Source: Streptomyces sp. NBC_01210
Lineage (GTDB): Bacteria > Actinomycetota > Actinomycetes > Streptomycetales > Streptomycetaceae
Reading direction: 5' to 3'
Assembly: GCF_036010325.1 (NCBI RefSeq)
Contig: NZ_CP108549.1
Span: 1,550,001-1,614,000, forward strand
Length of the DNA: 64,000 nt
In this document: positions 8,476 to 17,035 of the stretch, piece after piece
Numbering within the stretch: the stretch's first letter is position 1
Layout: each line of letters starts with the position of its first letter
Translations under genes and position numbers: made by a program
The notes under the pieces: model-generated
What the model was told of the DNA's origin: nothing
Seen by the model: the letters and a program-made list of their open reading frames with translations, nothing else
The model's database searches: none

Positions 8476-9672
8476 TCACAACGATCGCGGCCCGCCGTGC
8501 ACTTGTGCGCCCGGTGCGAAGAGTTCGTCCTGGGCCGCCTCGCGCGCCGCCAGCAGCGCTCCGCTCAGGACCGCGGCGCCGCCGAGCCTTCCCGCCCGTA
8601 CCTCCGTACGCAGCGGAGAGATCTCGGCCAGCCGGGCCTCGACCCGGGCGGCCAGTTCCGCGCCGCCCGCATGCCCGACCTCGCCGCCCAGGACCACACA
8701 GCCCGGGTCGAGGACGGCGGCGACCGCGGCCGCGCCGAGCGCGAGACGGTCGGCGAGGGCATCGAGGAAATCGTCCCGACCGGCCGTCACGGCTGTCCGG
8801 ACGACCGCCGCGGCCCTCGGTTCCTGGGACTGCGGCACCTCGATCCCGTGCCGGCCGGCGAGCGCGCAGATCGCGGCGGACGCGGCCAGCGAGTGGAAGC
8901 CGCCCTCGCAGTCGACCCCGCTCGGGAGTCCCGCCGTGCCGGGTACCGGCAGGAAGCCGATCTCACCCGCGCCGCCCGACGCGCCTCGGCGGAGTCTGCC
9001 GTCGAGGAAGAGGGCCGCGCCGATCCCGTGGCCGAGCCACAGCAGAGCGAAGGTGTCGCGATCGCGGGCCGCGCCGAGGCGCTGTTCGGCCACGGCGGCC
9101 AGATTGGTCTCGTTCTCGACGAGGACTCCGGCAGGCAGCCGCTCCTGGAGCGCGGCGACCAGGCGGCGGTGCCAGGCGGGCAGGCCGGAGGTGTCGCGCA
9201 GTTCGCCGGTGACCGGGTCGATCAGGCCGGGCGCGCCGATCCCGACGCTGTGCAGCCGGGCCGCTCCCGCCTCCCTGGCCGTCCGCTCCAGGAGTGCGAC
9301 CGCCCGCTCGACGGCGGGCCCGGTGCCGGTGTCGCTGCCGACGGGCAGCGAAGCCTCGGCGAGGGTGACGCCGAGCAGATCGGCGACGACCACGGTCACG
9401 CTCTGGGTGCGTACGTCGAGGGCGGCCAGGTGCGCGCGGTCGGCGACGATCCCGTACAGCCGGGCATTGGGGCCGCGGCGCTCGGCGCCCGCCTCGCCGA
9501 CAACCTGTATCAGACCGGACAGCTGCAGCCGCTCCACCAGATCGGCGACGGTGGGACGGGAGAGTCCGGTCATGGTCTTCAGCTGCCCTGCCGTCAACGG
9601 GCCTTCCTGCTGCAGTAGTCGGAGGGCGAGCCGGTCGTTGATGGCCCGGGCGGTGCTCGGAGATGCGGGCAT
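8476..9672 (-). CDS. ROK-family transcriptional regulator
   Basis: This 398-residue protein has an N-terminal winged helix (LKTMTGLSRPTVADLVERL, about residues 31-50). A ROK sugar-kinase-like domain follows, with GIGAPGLIDPVTGELRD and an ENETNLAAVAEQRLG segment. The usual ROK zinc-binding cysteine motif is reduced to a single DCEGG. ROK regulators bind sugars or phosphosugars and repress uptake or catabolic genes. The ATG at 9672 has GGAAGG upstream. It is divergent from an MFS transporter, with a perfect inverted repeat between them, so local regulation of that transporter and itself is likely. The ligand is unknown. Confidence 0.88.
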   Translation of the reverse strand: MPASPSTARAINDRLALRLLQQEGPLTAGQLKTMTGLSRPTVADLVERLQLSGLIQVVGEAGAERRGPNARLYGIVADRAHLAALDVRTQSVTVVVADLLGVTLAEASLPVGSDTGTGPAVERAVALLERTAREAGAARLHSVGIGAPGLIDPVTGELRDTSGLPAWHRRLVAALQERLPAGVLVENETNLAAVAEQRLGAARDRDTFALLWLGHGIGAALFLDGRLRRGASGGAGEIGFLPVPGTAGLPSGVDCEGGFHSLAASAAICALAGRHGIEVPQSQEPRAAAVVRTAVTAGRDDFLDALADRLALGAAAVAAVLDPGCVVLGGEVGHAGGAELAARVEARLAEISPLRTEVRAGRLGGAAVLSGALLAAREAAQDELFAPGAQVHGGPRSL

Positions 9673-9708
9673 GCCGGAATCCTTCCAGATCGCTGCCGCG
9701 CCACTATT

Positions 9709-9729
9709 TATCAGGCAGGGTTCCTGATA
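9709..9729. promoter_or_regulatory. Inverted-repeat operator between ROK gene and MFS gene
   Basis: TATCAGG (9709-9715) and CCTGATA (9723-9729) form a perfect 7-bp inverted repeat around a 7-bp spacer, in an AT-rich patch of this GC-rich intergenic region. It lies 36-56 bp upstream of both start codons, a suitable place for the ROK dimer to repress both genes. Confidence 0.65.
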
Positions 9730-9764
9730 GTTTACGCGGGACTCCTGTGGGGAGGGGCATAGAC

Positions 9765-10991
9765 ATGGCCGGCGAAGTGGTCTTCGGACGGAGCCAGTTG
9801 AAGCGCGCGCGGTTCGCCGTAGCCGCCGTCTTCTGTGTACACGGCGCGGTCACCGGCAGCTTCGCCACCCGCATTCCCTGGATCCAGGAGCATGCGGCGG
9901 TCGGCGCGGGGCAGCTCGGTCTCGCGCTCGCCTTTCCGGCGCTCGGCGCCTCCGTGGCCATGCCGCTGGCCGGCGCGATCAGCCACCGCTTCGGCGCGCG
10001 CAACGCGCTGCGCGGCCTGATCACGCTGTGGACGCTCTCGCTGACCATGCCGTCCCTCGCCCCGAATCTGCTCTCCCTCTGTACGGCGCTGTTCGTGTTC
10101 GGCGCCACGGCGGGCATGTCGGACGTGGCGATGAACGCCCTGGGTGTCGAGATCGAGAACCGCCTCGACCGCTCGATCATGTCCGGACTGCACGGCATGT
10201 GGAGCGCCGGTGCGCTGATCGGCTCCGCGGGCGGGACACTCGCCGCACATCTCGGCAGCGACGCCCGGCTGCACCACGCCCTCGCCGCCGCGGTCCTGAC
10301 CGCGCTCGGGCTGATCGCCTGTCAGGGCGTACTGGACCTGCGCAGCGCGCCCCACGAGGAGCCGCCGCCGCGTTTCGCGCTGCCGCCCGGGTCGGCGATC
10401 GTCATCGGCGCGGTCGGGTTCTGCGCGGTGTTCGCGGAGGGCGCCAGCCTTGACTGGTCCGCGGTCTTCCTGCGGGACGTACTGGACACCTCGGCCGGTC
10501 TCGCGGCCGCCTCCACCACGGCCTTCGCGCTGACCATGACGGTGGCGCGGCTCGCGGGTGACCGGATCGTGGACCGCTTCGGCCCGGTGCGCACGGTGCG
10601 GGTGGGCGGTGTGCTCGCGACCGCGGGCGGGCTGCTGGTGGTCGTGGCGCCCCATCCGGCCGTGGCGATGACCGGCTTCGCGTTCATCGGGCTCGGTGTG
10701 GCTGTGGTCGTGCCGCTCGCCTTCGCGGCGGCCGGGCGCAGCGGCCCCAATCCCAGTCAGGCCATCGCAGGCGTCGCCACCATCACGTACACCTCGGGAC
10801 TCATCGCTCCCTCGGCGATCGGCGCGGTCGCCGACGCGACGAGTCTGGTGGTCTCCTTCGGCCTCGTGACGGCGCTGGCGTGCGGGCTGGTCGCGGGCGC
10901 GGGGGTGCTGCGCTCGGCCGGTCGGGAGAGCGCGAGGTCGGGCGTCTCGGACACGGTGACGCGGGCTGATTGCAGCCCCTCCGGCGATTGA
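9765..10991 (+). CDS. MFS transporter
   Basis: This 408-residue integral membrane protein has about twelve hydrophobic segments in the typical two sets of six. The first loop carries the MFS-like AISHRFGARNALRG, and the protein resembles the YbjJ/FucP-like MFS group (GSFATRIPWIQEH at the N-terminus). The ATG at 9765 follows GGGGAGGGG, which decides it over an upstream in-frame start at 9663 inside the ROK reading frame. It is divergent from the ROK regulator and separated from it by the operator. A sugar or related metabolite is the likeliest cargo, inferred only from the regulator type. Confidence 0.88.
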   Translation: MAGEVVFGRSQLKRARFAVAAVFCVHGAVTGSFATRIPWIQEHAAVGAGQLGLALAFPALGASVAMPLAGAISHRFGARNALRGLITLWTLSLTMPSLAPNLLSLCTALFVFGATAGMSDVAMNALGVEIENRLDRSIMSGLHGMWSAGALIGSAGGTLAAHLGSDARLHHALAAAVLTALGLIACQGVLDLRSAPHEEPPPRFALPPGSAIVIGAVGFCAVFAEGASLDWSAVFLRDVLDTSAGLAAASTTAFALTMTVARLAGDRIVDRFGPVRTVRVGGVLATAGGLLVVVAPHPAVAMTGFAFIGLGVAVVVPLAFAAAGRSGPNPSQAIAGVATITYTSGLIAPSAIGAVADATSLVVSFGLVTALACGLVAGAGVLRSAGRESARSGVSDTVTRADCSPSGD

Positions 10992-11042
10992 GGAGCGGGG
11001 TACGGCGCGAAACCCCGCCGGCGCGGAACCCCGCCGGCGCGG
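10966..11042 (+). repeat. Dispersed intergenic repeat copy 2 with 16-bp tandem duplication
   Basis: CCTCCGGCGATTGAGGAGCG repeats the core of the copy at 8427-8470. It is followed by two exact copies of AACCCCGCCGGCGCGG (11011-11026 and 11027-11042). The element overlaps the 3' end of the MFS gene and fills the space between convergent genes, where it may help terminate transcription. Confidence 0.6.
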
Positions 11043-11054
11043 AGCGCGCGCCGC

Positions 11055-12341
11055 TCAGCCCGCGATGGAGTCGAGCTGTTCCGCCGCGGGCCGCAGCACC
11101 CAGAGGTCCCCGCCCGGCGGAGTCTCCAGGCGCGGGACCGCGGCCTTGGCCTGCCGGTCACCGGCGTCGGCGGCCGCATGCACCACATCACTCGCCGCGT
11201 ACCGGTAGAACTCGAGCTCGGGGTGCGGCCAGGCGGCCGCCCCGGTCGCGGCGGGCAGCAGATAGTCGACCGCCTTGAACAGGCTCTGCGCCTGCGGCCC
11301 CTGATAGGCCCAGAGGTTCACACCCACATGCTTGCCGATGGCCGCGAGCCGGGTGTACGCGACCAGGTCGAAGGTCGAGTAGTGCCAGCTGCGGGTCCGG
11401 GCAAGCTCCTGCGGCTGACTGCCGTCGGCGGCTATCTGGGGGTCGATCCGCTTGCCGCGGGCGTCGAGGACGACCTTGCGCGCGAGGTCCTTGTCGCCGG
11501 CGGCGAGGGCCAGGGCGGCCACCTGCATGTCATGGAACGTGCCGTGGTTGTTCTTGGCCGCCGACTCCTCCTTGCCGAAGGGAGAGTTCACCAGCCAGTC
11601 CAGGAAGGTCGTGTTCCACGCCCGCACCGCCGTCCGGTCGCTCGTCGACCAGCCGGGCGCCCCGGTGTCGAGGATCGCGACGGCGTCCAGGACGCTGGTG
11701 TACTGCTGGGAGAAGTCGATGATGCCGATCGCCCGGCCGTCGTACTTGCAGGGGATGAACTGCCCGTGGTTCAGATTGGGGTTCATCCGGGTCGCCGGGT
11801 CCACGAACCAGGTGCGCAGGATCGTCGACGCATGCTCGGCGTACTGCTTCTTGCCCGTGTAGTACCAGGCCAGGCTCAGCGTGCTGACCGAGTTCACGAC
11901 CTTGCCGATGTCGGGGCGGTCGGTGCCGGTGTCGACCTCGGGATTGCGCTCCCCGTCGCGCTGGACGTAGGGGCAACCCCAGGGATTCTCGGGCGTCTTG
12001 GGCTGCGAGGGCCACCAGTAGGGCGCCTGGCTCAGATAGTCGTGGACATCGCCGCCCGGTGCGGGCTTGGGCTTGTCCACGACGGTCCAGGGCCCCTGCC
12101 CGAGCCAGCCGTCGGCGCGTGCGACAAGGGCCTGGGCCGCCTTGCGCAGTGCCGGGTCGCCGTGGTCGAGACGCGACTTGGCCTCCTTGAGCCGCTTGCC
12201 GTCAATCACCACCGTCTTCGGCACCCGATGCGAGCCGGTCGTGGCCGCGGCCTGGGACGACGCGATCGGTACGAGCACGGTGACGCAGGCGGCGACGGCA
12301 GTGAGCACAACTCCCAGGCGCCGTCGGGGTCTTCCGGTCAT
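11055..12341 (-). CDS. Secreted alginate-lyase-family protein (PL5-like)
   Basis: This 428-residue protein has an N-terminal signal peptide (arginines, a VVLTAVAACVTVLVPIA core, cleavage near SSQAAA). The mature part is an alpha-toroid domain of the alginate lyase family, with the conserved NNHGTFHDMQ segment carrying the catalytic Asn/His and the aromatic SWHYSTFDL region. Such enzymes cleave uronate polysaccharides by beta-elimination outside the cell; the exact substrate is not visible. It is convergent with the MFS gene, and a GTTCATGAAC palindrome lies just upstream. Confidence 0.85.
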   Translation of the reverse strand: MTGRPRRRLGVVLTAVAACVTVLVPIASSQAAATTGSHRVPKTVVIDGKRLKEAKSRLDHGDPALRKAAQALVARADGWLGQGPWTVVDKPKPAPGGDVHDYLSQAPYWWPSQPKTPENPWGCPYVQRDGERNPEVDTGTDRPDIGKVVNSVSTLSLAWYYTGKKQYAEHASTILRTWFVDPATRMNPNLNHGQFIPCKYDGRAIGIIDFSQQYTSVLDAVAILDTGAPGWSTSDRTAVRAWNTTFLDWLVNSPFGKEESAAKNNHGTFHDMQVAALALAAGDKDLARKVVLDARGKRIDPQIAADGSQPQELARTRSWHYSTFDLVAYTRLAAIGKHVGVNLWAYQGPQAQSLFKAVDYLLPAATGAAAWPHPELEFYRYAASDVVHAAADAGDRQAKAAVPRLETPPGGDLWVLRPAAEQLDSIAG

Positions 12342-12370
12342 CGAGCGCTCCCATCAGATACGTGAACGAA

Positions 12371-12380
12371 GTTCATGAAC
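12371..12380. promoter_or_regulatory. Palindrome upstream of the alginate-lyase-type gene
   Basis: GTTCATGAAC is a perfect 10-bp palindrome 30 bp upstream of the start codon. It overlaps a second dyad, GAAC-GAA-GTTC. The position fits an operator or a promoter-overlapping binding site. The cognate regulator is unknown. Confidence 0.4.
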
Positions 12381-12441
12381 GGGACCGTGTGAGCGTAGGG
12401 CCGCCAGGTACAAGTGACAATGCCGAGCGCACGATTCACGG

Positions 12442-12790
12442 ATGGGACTCGGGCCCGGCCGGCGCATGACGATGGCGCCGATCATCGAAGGCCCGTCGAA
12501 GTGGAGCGGGCCCGTGCACCTCGGCGTGCGCCGGCCCCTGCGCGGCGACGGGCGGACTCCCGCTCCCGGCGCCGTCGTACGCCCCGGCGAGCAGCTGTCC
12601 TGGCCCCGCACGGCAGGGCGACGCCCAACATATGGTGGCCGTGTTCGGCGCGTCCTTCGTAGCGCCGGTCCTGATGGGCCTGGACCCGACCTCGCGATCA
12701 TGATGTCCGGCGTCGGGGGCGATCTTCCTGCTTCGAGCGCGGCGGTAGCGACAGGAGCCCCTGCTGGACTCGGGCACGTCTACGTACGAC
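12442..12790 (+). pseudogene. Remnant of NCS2 uracil/xanthine permease
   Basis: The first frame gives a typical Streptomyces nucleobase-permease N-terminus (RRPLRGDGRTPAPGAVVRPG, then EQLSWPRT). A shift then gives AQHMVAVFGASFVAPVLMGL. A further shift gives LAIMMSGVG, and another gives AIFLLRARR before a stop. Only the first hundred or so of about 450 residues remain, with three or more frameshifts. It lies directly before the DUF5995 gene, and part of it reads into that gene's frame, which can mislead automatic start calling. Confidence 0.75.
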
Positions 12791-12870
12791 ACCCAGCCGT
12801 AGGTCCTCCGTTCTGGGGAAGCCCCGGCCCGTCACCGTGCCATCCGGCCGTCGGCTGGGACGCTGCCTGC

Positions 12871-13575
12871 ATGGCGCAGACGGAACACTTCGCGACCCGG
12901 GCCGCTCTCCGCACGTCCCCGGTCGATTCGGTGGTGGAGCGGATGCACGCGCTGCGCGACGACTGGCCGGCCACGGACGGGGTCGCCGTCTTCAACCGGG
13001 TCTATCTGTCGGTGACGGAGGAGATCGAACGACGTATCGACGACGGTGAATTCCCCGACCGGCGGGCTGCCGTCACACTGGACGTGCTCTTCGCCCAGCG
13101 CTATCTGACTGCCGTGGACGCGGCGGCCGCGGGCCGCCGGGCGCCGGCCTGCTGGCGGCCGCTGTTCCAGTACCGGCGCCATCCCGGCGTACGGCCGCTG
13201 CAGTTCGCCCTCGCCGGCATCAATGCGCACATCGGGCACGATCTGGCGCTCGCGGTGGTGGACACCTGTCGGACGCTCGGCTGCGAACCGGCGGATCTGG
13301 AGGGCGAGTTCGATCGCGTCGGTGACATCCTCATCCTGCTCGAGGAGCGCATCCGTGAGGAACTGATGCCGGGCCCCGATCTGCTGGAGATCGCCGATCC
13401 GCTGACACATCTGCTGGGTTCGTGGAGCCTGGAGCGGGCGAGGGACGGCGCCTGGTCGGCAGCCCGGCTGCTGTGGGGAGTACGGGAACTCCCTGGCCTG
13501 GCCGAGGAGTTCACCGAGCGACTGGACACGGGCGTCGGTCTCGTCGGGCGCTGTCTGCTCACGCCCTGGCGCTGA
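12871..13575 (+). CDS. DUF5995-family protein
   Basis: The 234-residue soluble, mostly helical protein contains FNRVYLSVTEEIERRI, VLFAQRYLTAVD, CWRPLF and the conserved AGINAHIGHDLALAVV segment, which resemble the DUF5995 family. No signal peptide or membrane segment is seen. Histidine and aspartate in the NAHIGHDL motif suggest possible metal binding, but the function is unknown. The ATG at 12871 was chosen because upstream in-frame codons belong to the permease remnant. It is convergent with davB across a strong hairpin. Confidence 0.7.
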   Translation: MAQTEHFATRAALRTSPVDSVVERMHALRDDWPATDGVAVFNRVYLSVTEEIERRIDDGEFPDRRAAVTLDVLFAQRYLTAVDAAAAGRRAPACWRPLFQYRRHPGVRPLQFALAGINAHIGHDLALAVVDTCRTLGCEPADLEGEFDRVGDILILLEERIREELMPGPDLLEIADPLTHLLGSWSLERARDGAWSAARLLWGVRELPGLAEEFTERLDTGVGLVGRCLLTPWR

Positions 13576-13600
13576 CCGGCCAGGGCTGATCGGTTGATCA

Positions 13601-13639
13601 CCGTCCGAGGCCGGCCGGATCGCGGCCGGCCCCGGACGG
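13601..13639. terminator. Bidirectional terminator between DUF5995 gene and davB
   Basis: CCGTCCGAGGCCGGCCG (13601-13617) pairs with CGGCCGGCCCCGGACGG (13623-13639) with one mismatch around a 5-nt loop. It lies between two convergent stop codons. Confidence 0.7.
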
Positions 13640-13645
13640 CTGGTC

Positions 13646-15340
13646 TCAGTCCTCCGGCAGTTCGACCGGAGCGATTTCGTCGTAGAGGTCGCCGGGGCCC
13701 GGGTTGGACGCGTCCGTCGACCCGCCGAGCTGGTGCATCACGCCCCACACCGCGTTCAGCGCGGTCTGCACGGCGCCCTCGGCCCAGCCCGCCGTCCAGG
13801 AGATGTCGTCGCCCGCGAGGAAGATGCCGCGCTTGTCCTCGGGCAGCCGGTCCTGCATGAAGTGCGTGAACAGACGGCGCTGGTAGCGGTAGTGGCCGGG
13901 CAGGTTCGCCTTGAACGCGCCCATGAAGTACGGCTCGTTCTCCCAGGACACGGTGACCGGGTTGCCGATGATGTGGCTGCGGATGTCGACGTTCGGGTAG
14001 ATCTCGCCGAGCGACTTGAGCATGACCTCCATCCGCTCGTTCGCGGACAGCGGCAGCCACTTGAGGCTGTCGTCGCACCAGGTGTACGAGAGACAGATGA
14101 CGGCCGGCTTGTCGGGACCGTTGTCCAGCAGATACGTGCCACGCGTCATCCGGTCGGTCAGCGTCATCGACATGACGTCCCGGCCGGTCTGCTCGTCCTT
14201 GTCCAGCCAGAAGGGCCGGTCGACCGGGACGAAGAGCTTGGACGACTCCATGTAGTGCGTCCGCTCCATCGCCGTCCAGTGGTCGATGGGGAAGAGCGAG
14301 TCGTCACAGGCGATCTTGGAGAGCAGCATCCAGGACTGCGCGGTGAAGACGGCCGCCTGGTAAGTGCGGATGTCGCCGGAGGCGTCGGTGACGGTGATCC
14401 GGTTGCCCGCGGTGCGGTGCAGCCGGGTCACGGCCGGCTTCGGCTCGCCGTCGTGCAGCGAGGACAGCGAGGTGCCCTGTGCCCAGTGCACGATCTTCTC
14501 CGGCTCGCGTTCCCAGAGCCGCAGCGGCAGCTGCTGGCTGCCCTCGACGATGCCGCGGTGGTGGTCGTCGGCCTCGGAGTAGACGACGCGCAGGATCTCC
14601 AGAATGGAGTTGGGGAAGTCGGTGTCCCAGCCGCCGGTGCCGAAGCCGACCTGGCCGAAGATCTCGCGGTGCCGGAAGGACTTGAAGGCCTCGGACTCGC
14701 AGAGGAAGCCGTAGAACGTCTGGTTGTCGAGCTTCTCCACCAGCTTCGCCCAGATCTCGCGGATGCGCGGCACATCGCGCTCGCGCATGGCGCGGTTCAT
14801 GTCGGAGAAGTCGGCGCCCTCTTCGAGGCAGGCGTTCCAGGCGTCCATCACATCGCGATAGACCTGCGGCAGGTCGTCGATGGTCTCCGCGTAGTGCGAC
14901 TCGCCCTTGAGGTCGACGACGGTCGACGGGGTGACGGGGGCGAGCGGGTTGGGGAAGGACTGCGTGGTCAGGCCGACCAGGTCGATGTAGTGCTGCAGCG
15001 CGGTGGAGGAGGGCGGGAAGCGCATGGCGCCCATCTCGGCGCTCAGCTCGTCATCGCAGCCGTCGAAGCCGACGGTGCGCAGTCGGCCGCCGATCTGGTC
15101 AGCCTCGTAGACGACGGGCTTGAGGCCCATCTTCATCAGCTCGTACGCGGCGACGATGCCGGAGAGGCCGCCGCCGATGACCGCGACCTCGGTGCCGTGC
15201 TCGGTCGCCGGTATCTGGCCCAGGCCGGCCGGGTGGGCGAGGAAGTCGTCGTACGCGTACGGAAAGTCCGGACCGAACATGGTGATCGGCGGCTGCTCGT
15301 CGGTGTGCTGGACAGCAGTGGTGGGCACCGTGGACGTCAT
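13646..15340 (-). CDS. davB: L-lysine 2-monooxygenase-type flavin amine oxidase
   Basis: The 564-residue flavoprotein has a dinucleotide-binding motif VAVIGGGLSGIVAAYELMKM (about residues 50-70), then VVYEADQIGGRLRT. The C-terminal FAD segment is GIFLAGDDISWTAGWAEGAV. From memory it resembles Pseudomonas DavB nearly end to end, including PITMFGPDFPYAYDDFLAHP, GQVGFGTGGWDTDFPN and NPGPGDLYDEI. That enzyme oxidatively decarboxylates lysine to 5-aminovaleramide. The next upstream gene matches DavA, the amidase for that product, which strengthens the call. A related tryptophan monooxygenase is the main alternative. AAGGAG precedes the ATG. Confidence 0.82.
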   Translation of the reverse strand: MTSTVPTTAVQHTDEQPPITMFGPDFPYAYDDFLAHPAGLGQIPATEHGTEVAVIGGGLSGIVAAYELMKMGLKPVVYEADQIGGRLRTVGFDGCDDELSAEMGAMRFPPSSTALQHYIDLVGLTTQSFPNPLAPVTPSTVVDLKGESHYAETIDDLPQVYRDVMDAWNACLEEGADFSDMNRAMRERDVPRIREIWAKLVEKLDNQTFYGFLCESEAFKSFRHREIFGQVGFGTGGWDTDFPNSILEILRVVYSEADDHHRGIVEGSQQLPLRLWEREPEKIVHWAQGTSLSSLHDGEPKPAVTRLHRTAGNRITVTDASGDIRTYQAAVFTAQSWMLLSKIACDDSLFPIDHWTAMERTHYMESSKLFVPVDRPFWLDKDEQTGRDVMSMTLTDRMTRGTYLLDNGPDKPAVICLSYTWCDDSLKWLPLSANERMEVMLKSLGEIYPNVDIRSHIIGNPVTVSWENEPYFMGAFKANLPGHYRYQRRLFTHFMQDRLPEDKRGIFLAGDDISWTAGWAEGAVQTALNAVWGVMHQLGGSTDASNPGPGDLYDEIAPVELPED

Positions 15341-15390
15341 GGGGTACGGACTCCTTGCGGGGAAAGCGTGAGCGGCAAGCGGGAAGGGGT

Positions 15391-16188
15391 TCAGACCAGG
15401 GAGGTGTACAGGCCGGGGCGGCGGTCGCGCAGATACGGATTGGTCTCACGCGAGGCGCTCAGCAGACCGGGGTCCACCTCGCCGATGACGAGCTCCTCGC
15501 CGCGGCCCGCACGGGTCCTCACGGCGCCGTCGGGGCTCGCGAGGCAGCTGAGTCCGACGAACTCGAACTCGCCCTCCGGTCCGGTCCTGTTGACGTACGC
15601 GATGTACATCTGGCTCTCGAAGGCCCGCACCGGGACGAGGGACTCGGCGACGAACTGGAAGGGGTGCATCTGGGCGGTGGGCACCAGCAGCAGATCGGTG
15701 CCGGCGAGAGCATGCGCCCGGACGTTCTCCGGGAACTCCACGTCGTAGCAGATCAGCATGCCGATCCGGATCCCGCCGAGTTCCGCCTGGACGACCGGCT
15801 GCTCGCCCGGAGTGAACCACTGCTGCTCGAAGCAGCCGAAGAGATGGGTCTTGCGGTAGTTCGCAAGGCTTTCGCCGCCGGGGCCGATCAGCTGCGCGGA
15901 GTTGAAGATCCGCTCGCCGTCCCGCTCGGGGTATCCGTACATCACCGCGATGCCGTGGCGCGCGGCGATCTCCGCGACGGACCGGGCGCCGGGGCCGTCG
16001 GCGGGCTCGGCCAGCACCGGGACCTGGTCACCGATCGCGTACCCGGTCAGAAACATCTCGGGGCAGATCAGCAGCCGGGCGCCGGTGGCAGCGGCATTGC
16101 TCGCGGCATCGTCGAGCACCTTGAGGTTCTCGGCGACGGAGCCCGGTATGCCGGAACTCTGGAGCAGTGCGGTGCGCAGCGGGGGCAT
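15391..16188 (-). CDS. davA: 5-aminovaleramidase-type carbon-nitrogen hydrolase
   Basis: The 265-residue nitrilase-superfamily protein has the catalytic triad in sequence context. Glu is in LLICPEMFLTGYAIG, Lys in NYRKTHLFG, and Cys in GMLICYDVEFPENVR. Its size and motifs match DavA, which hydrolyses 5-aminovaleramide to 5-aminovalerate. It precedes davB by 50 bp on the same strand, so the two probably form one transcript. The ATG at 16188 has GAGG upstream and was preferred to a TTG six bases earlier. The later steps (DavT, DavD) are not in this window. Confidence 0.82.
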   Translation of the reverse strand: MPPLRTALLQSSGIPGSVAENLKVLDDAASNAAATGARLLICPEMFLTGYAIGDQVPVLAEPADGPGARSVAEIAARHGIAVMYGYPERDGERIFNSAQLIGPGGESLANYRKTHLFGCFEQQWFTPGEQPVVQAELGGIRIGMLICYDVEFPENVRAHALAGTDLLLVPTAQMHPFQFVAESLVPVRAFESQMYIAYVNRTGPEGEFEFVGLSCLASPDGAVRTRAGRGEELVIGEVDPGLLSASRETNPYLRDRRPGLYTSLV

Positions 16189-16287
16189 GAGCAACCTCGG
16201 GGCGATGTATGCGGGGTGAAGAAGACGTTAAAACGGTACGGTCCGGACTCCCGCCCGGACAAGGCGGGACCGTTGCGCGTCGCTGGT

Positions 16288-16304
16288 CGATCCATTGCGC
16301 GATG
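16288..16304. promoter_or_regulatory. Candidate AsnC operator upstream of davAB
   Basis: CGATCCATTGCGCGATG is almost identical to CGATCATTGCGCGATG at 19154-19169, which lies upstream of the permease-regulator pair. A further TTGCGCG lies at 16273-16279. Shared motifs before two units of one pathway, with an AsnC-type regulator in one of them, suggest its binding site. Binding is inferred. Confidence 0.5.
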
Positions 16305-16476
16305 TGTACCCGCGGCGGTGATTCGTTGCGTGCGCCGGGATCAGACCACGGTCGGAGAGGAACGGGGCTCTCCCCCGCCGGGCGGCGGAGCACCGGTGCA
16401 GCCTCTGGCTCGATGTGCCGGGGAGCCGCCGCCGGAAGAGTGGTGGGCGTTGGATCACCTGCCGAAAGGGCCTGTC

Positions 16477-17031
16477 ATGAGCCGCATCGCTCACCGTCGT
16501 ACGAAGATCGCCGCCATCGGGGCGGCGCTGCTGATCACTGCCGGAGCCGCGGGCTCCGCCGTCGCCTCGGGGGATGGCGACGGCGGGACCCGCGAGGCAG
16601 CCGTACTCACCGGCTCCGCGAAGCTGTACCGGTCGCTCGGCGACGACATCACCTTCACCTTCGACGCACATCTGGCGGCGAAGGACAACGACGACCCGAC
16701 GAAGGCGACCGGCACCTTTCGCTTCAGCCACTACCTGAACGGCAAGGGCGCCTTCGCCGAGGCCAGGGTCGACTGCCTGTTGACCGGCGGCAAGGTGGCC
16801 GTGGTGAGCGGTGTCATCACCAAGTCCGACCTGAAGGGCGCGAAGGGCAAGCGGGTCGGCATCACGGTCCACGACCTGGGCAGGAACGACCGGCTCGGCT
16901 ACAGCTGGGCCGCCACGGGCAGTCCCGTGGAGACTGAGGACCTGCCCAAGTGCGTGGGCTCGGCGCCGTTCGAGAAGGTCAAGGCCGGGACGGGCGACTT
17001 CAAGGTACAGCCCTGGCACCCCAAGCTCTGA
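16477..17031 (+). CDS. Secreted small protein of unknown function
   Basis: This 184-residue protein has a clear signal peptide: RRTK basic start, IAAIGAALLITAGAAGSAVA core, cleavage near residue 31. The mature part is beta-rich with alternating charged and hydrophobic residues (ITFTFDAHLAAKDNDDPTKA, GTFRFSHYLNGKGAF) and two cysteines, Cys102 and one near residue 165, that could form a disulphide. I do not recognise a characterised family; similar 'repetin-like' secreted proteins occur in Streptomyces. GAAAGGG precedes the ATG. It is divergent from davA and convergent with the AsnC gene, whose stop is only 4 bp away. Confidence 0.7.
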   Translation: MSRIAHRRTKIAAIGAALLITAGAAGSAVASGDGDGGTREAAVLTGSAKLYRSLGDDITFTFDAHLAAKDNDDPTKATGTFRFSHYLNGKGAFAEARVDCLLTGGKVAVVSGVITKSDLKGAKGKRVGITVHDLGRNDRLGYSWAATGSPVETEDLPKCVGSAPFEKVKAGTGDFKVQPWHPKL

Positions 17032-17035
17032 CGGC

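Noticed and set aside
12442..13575. A single 377-codon gene
   Set aside because: It joins the permease remnant to the DUF5995 gene by chance frame sharing; conservation supports a start at 12871.
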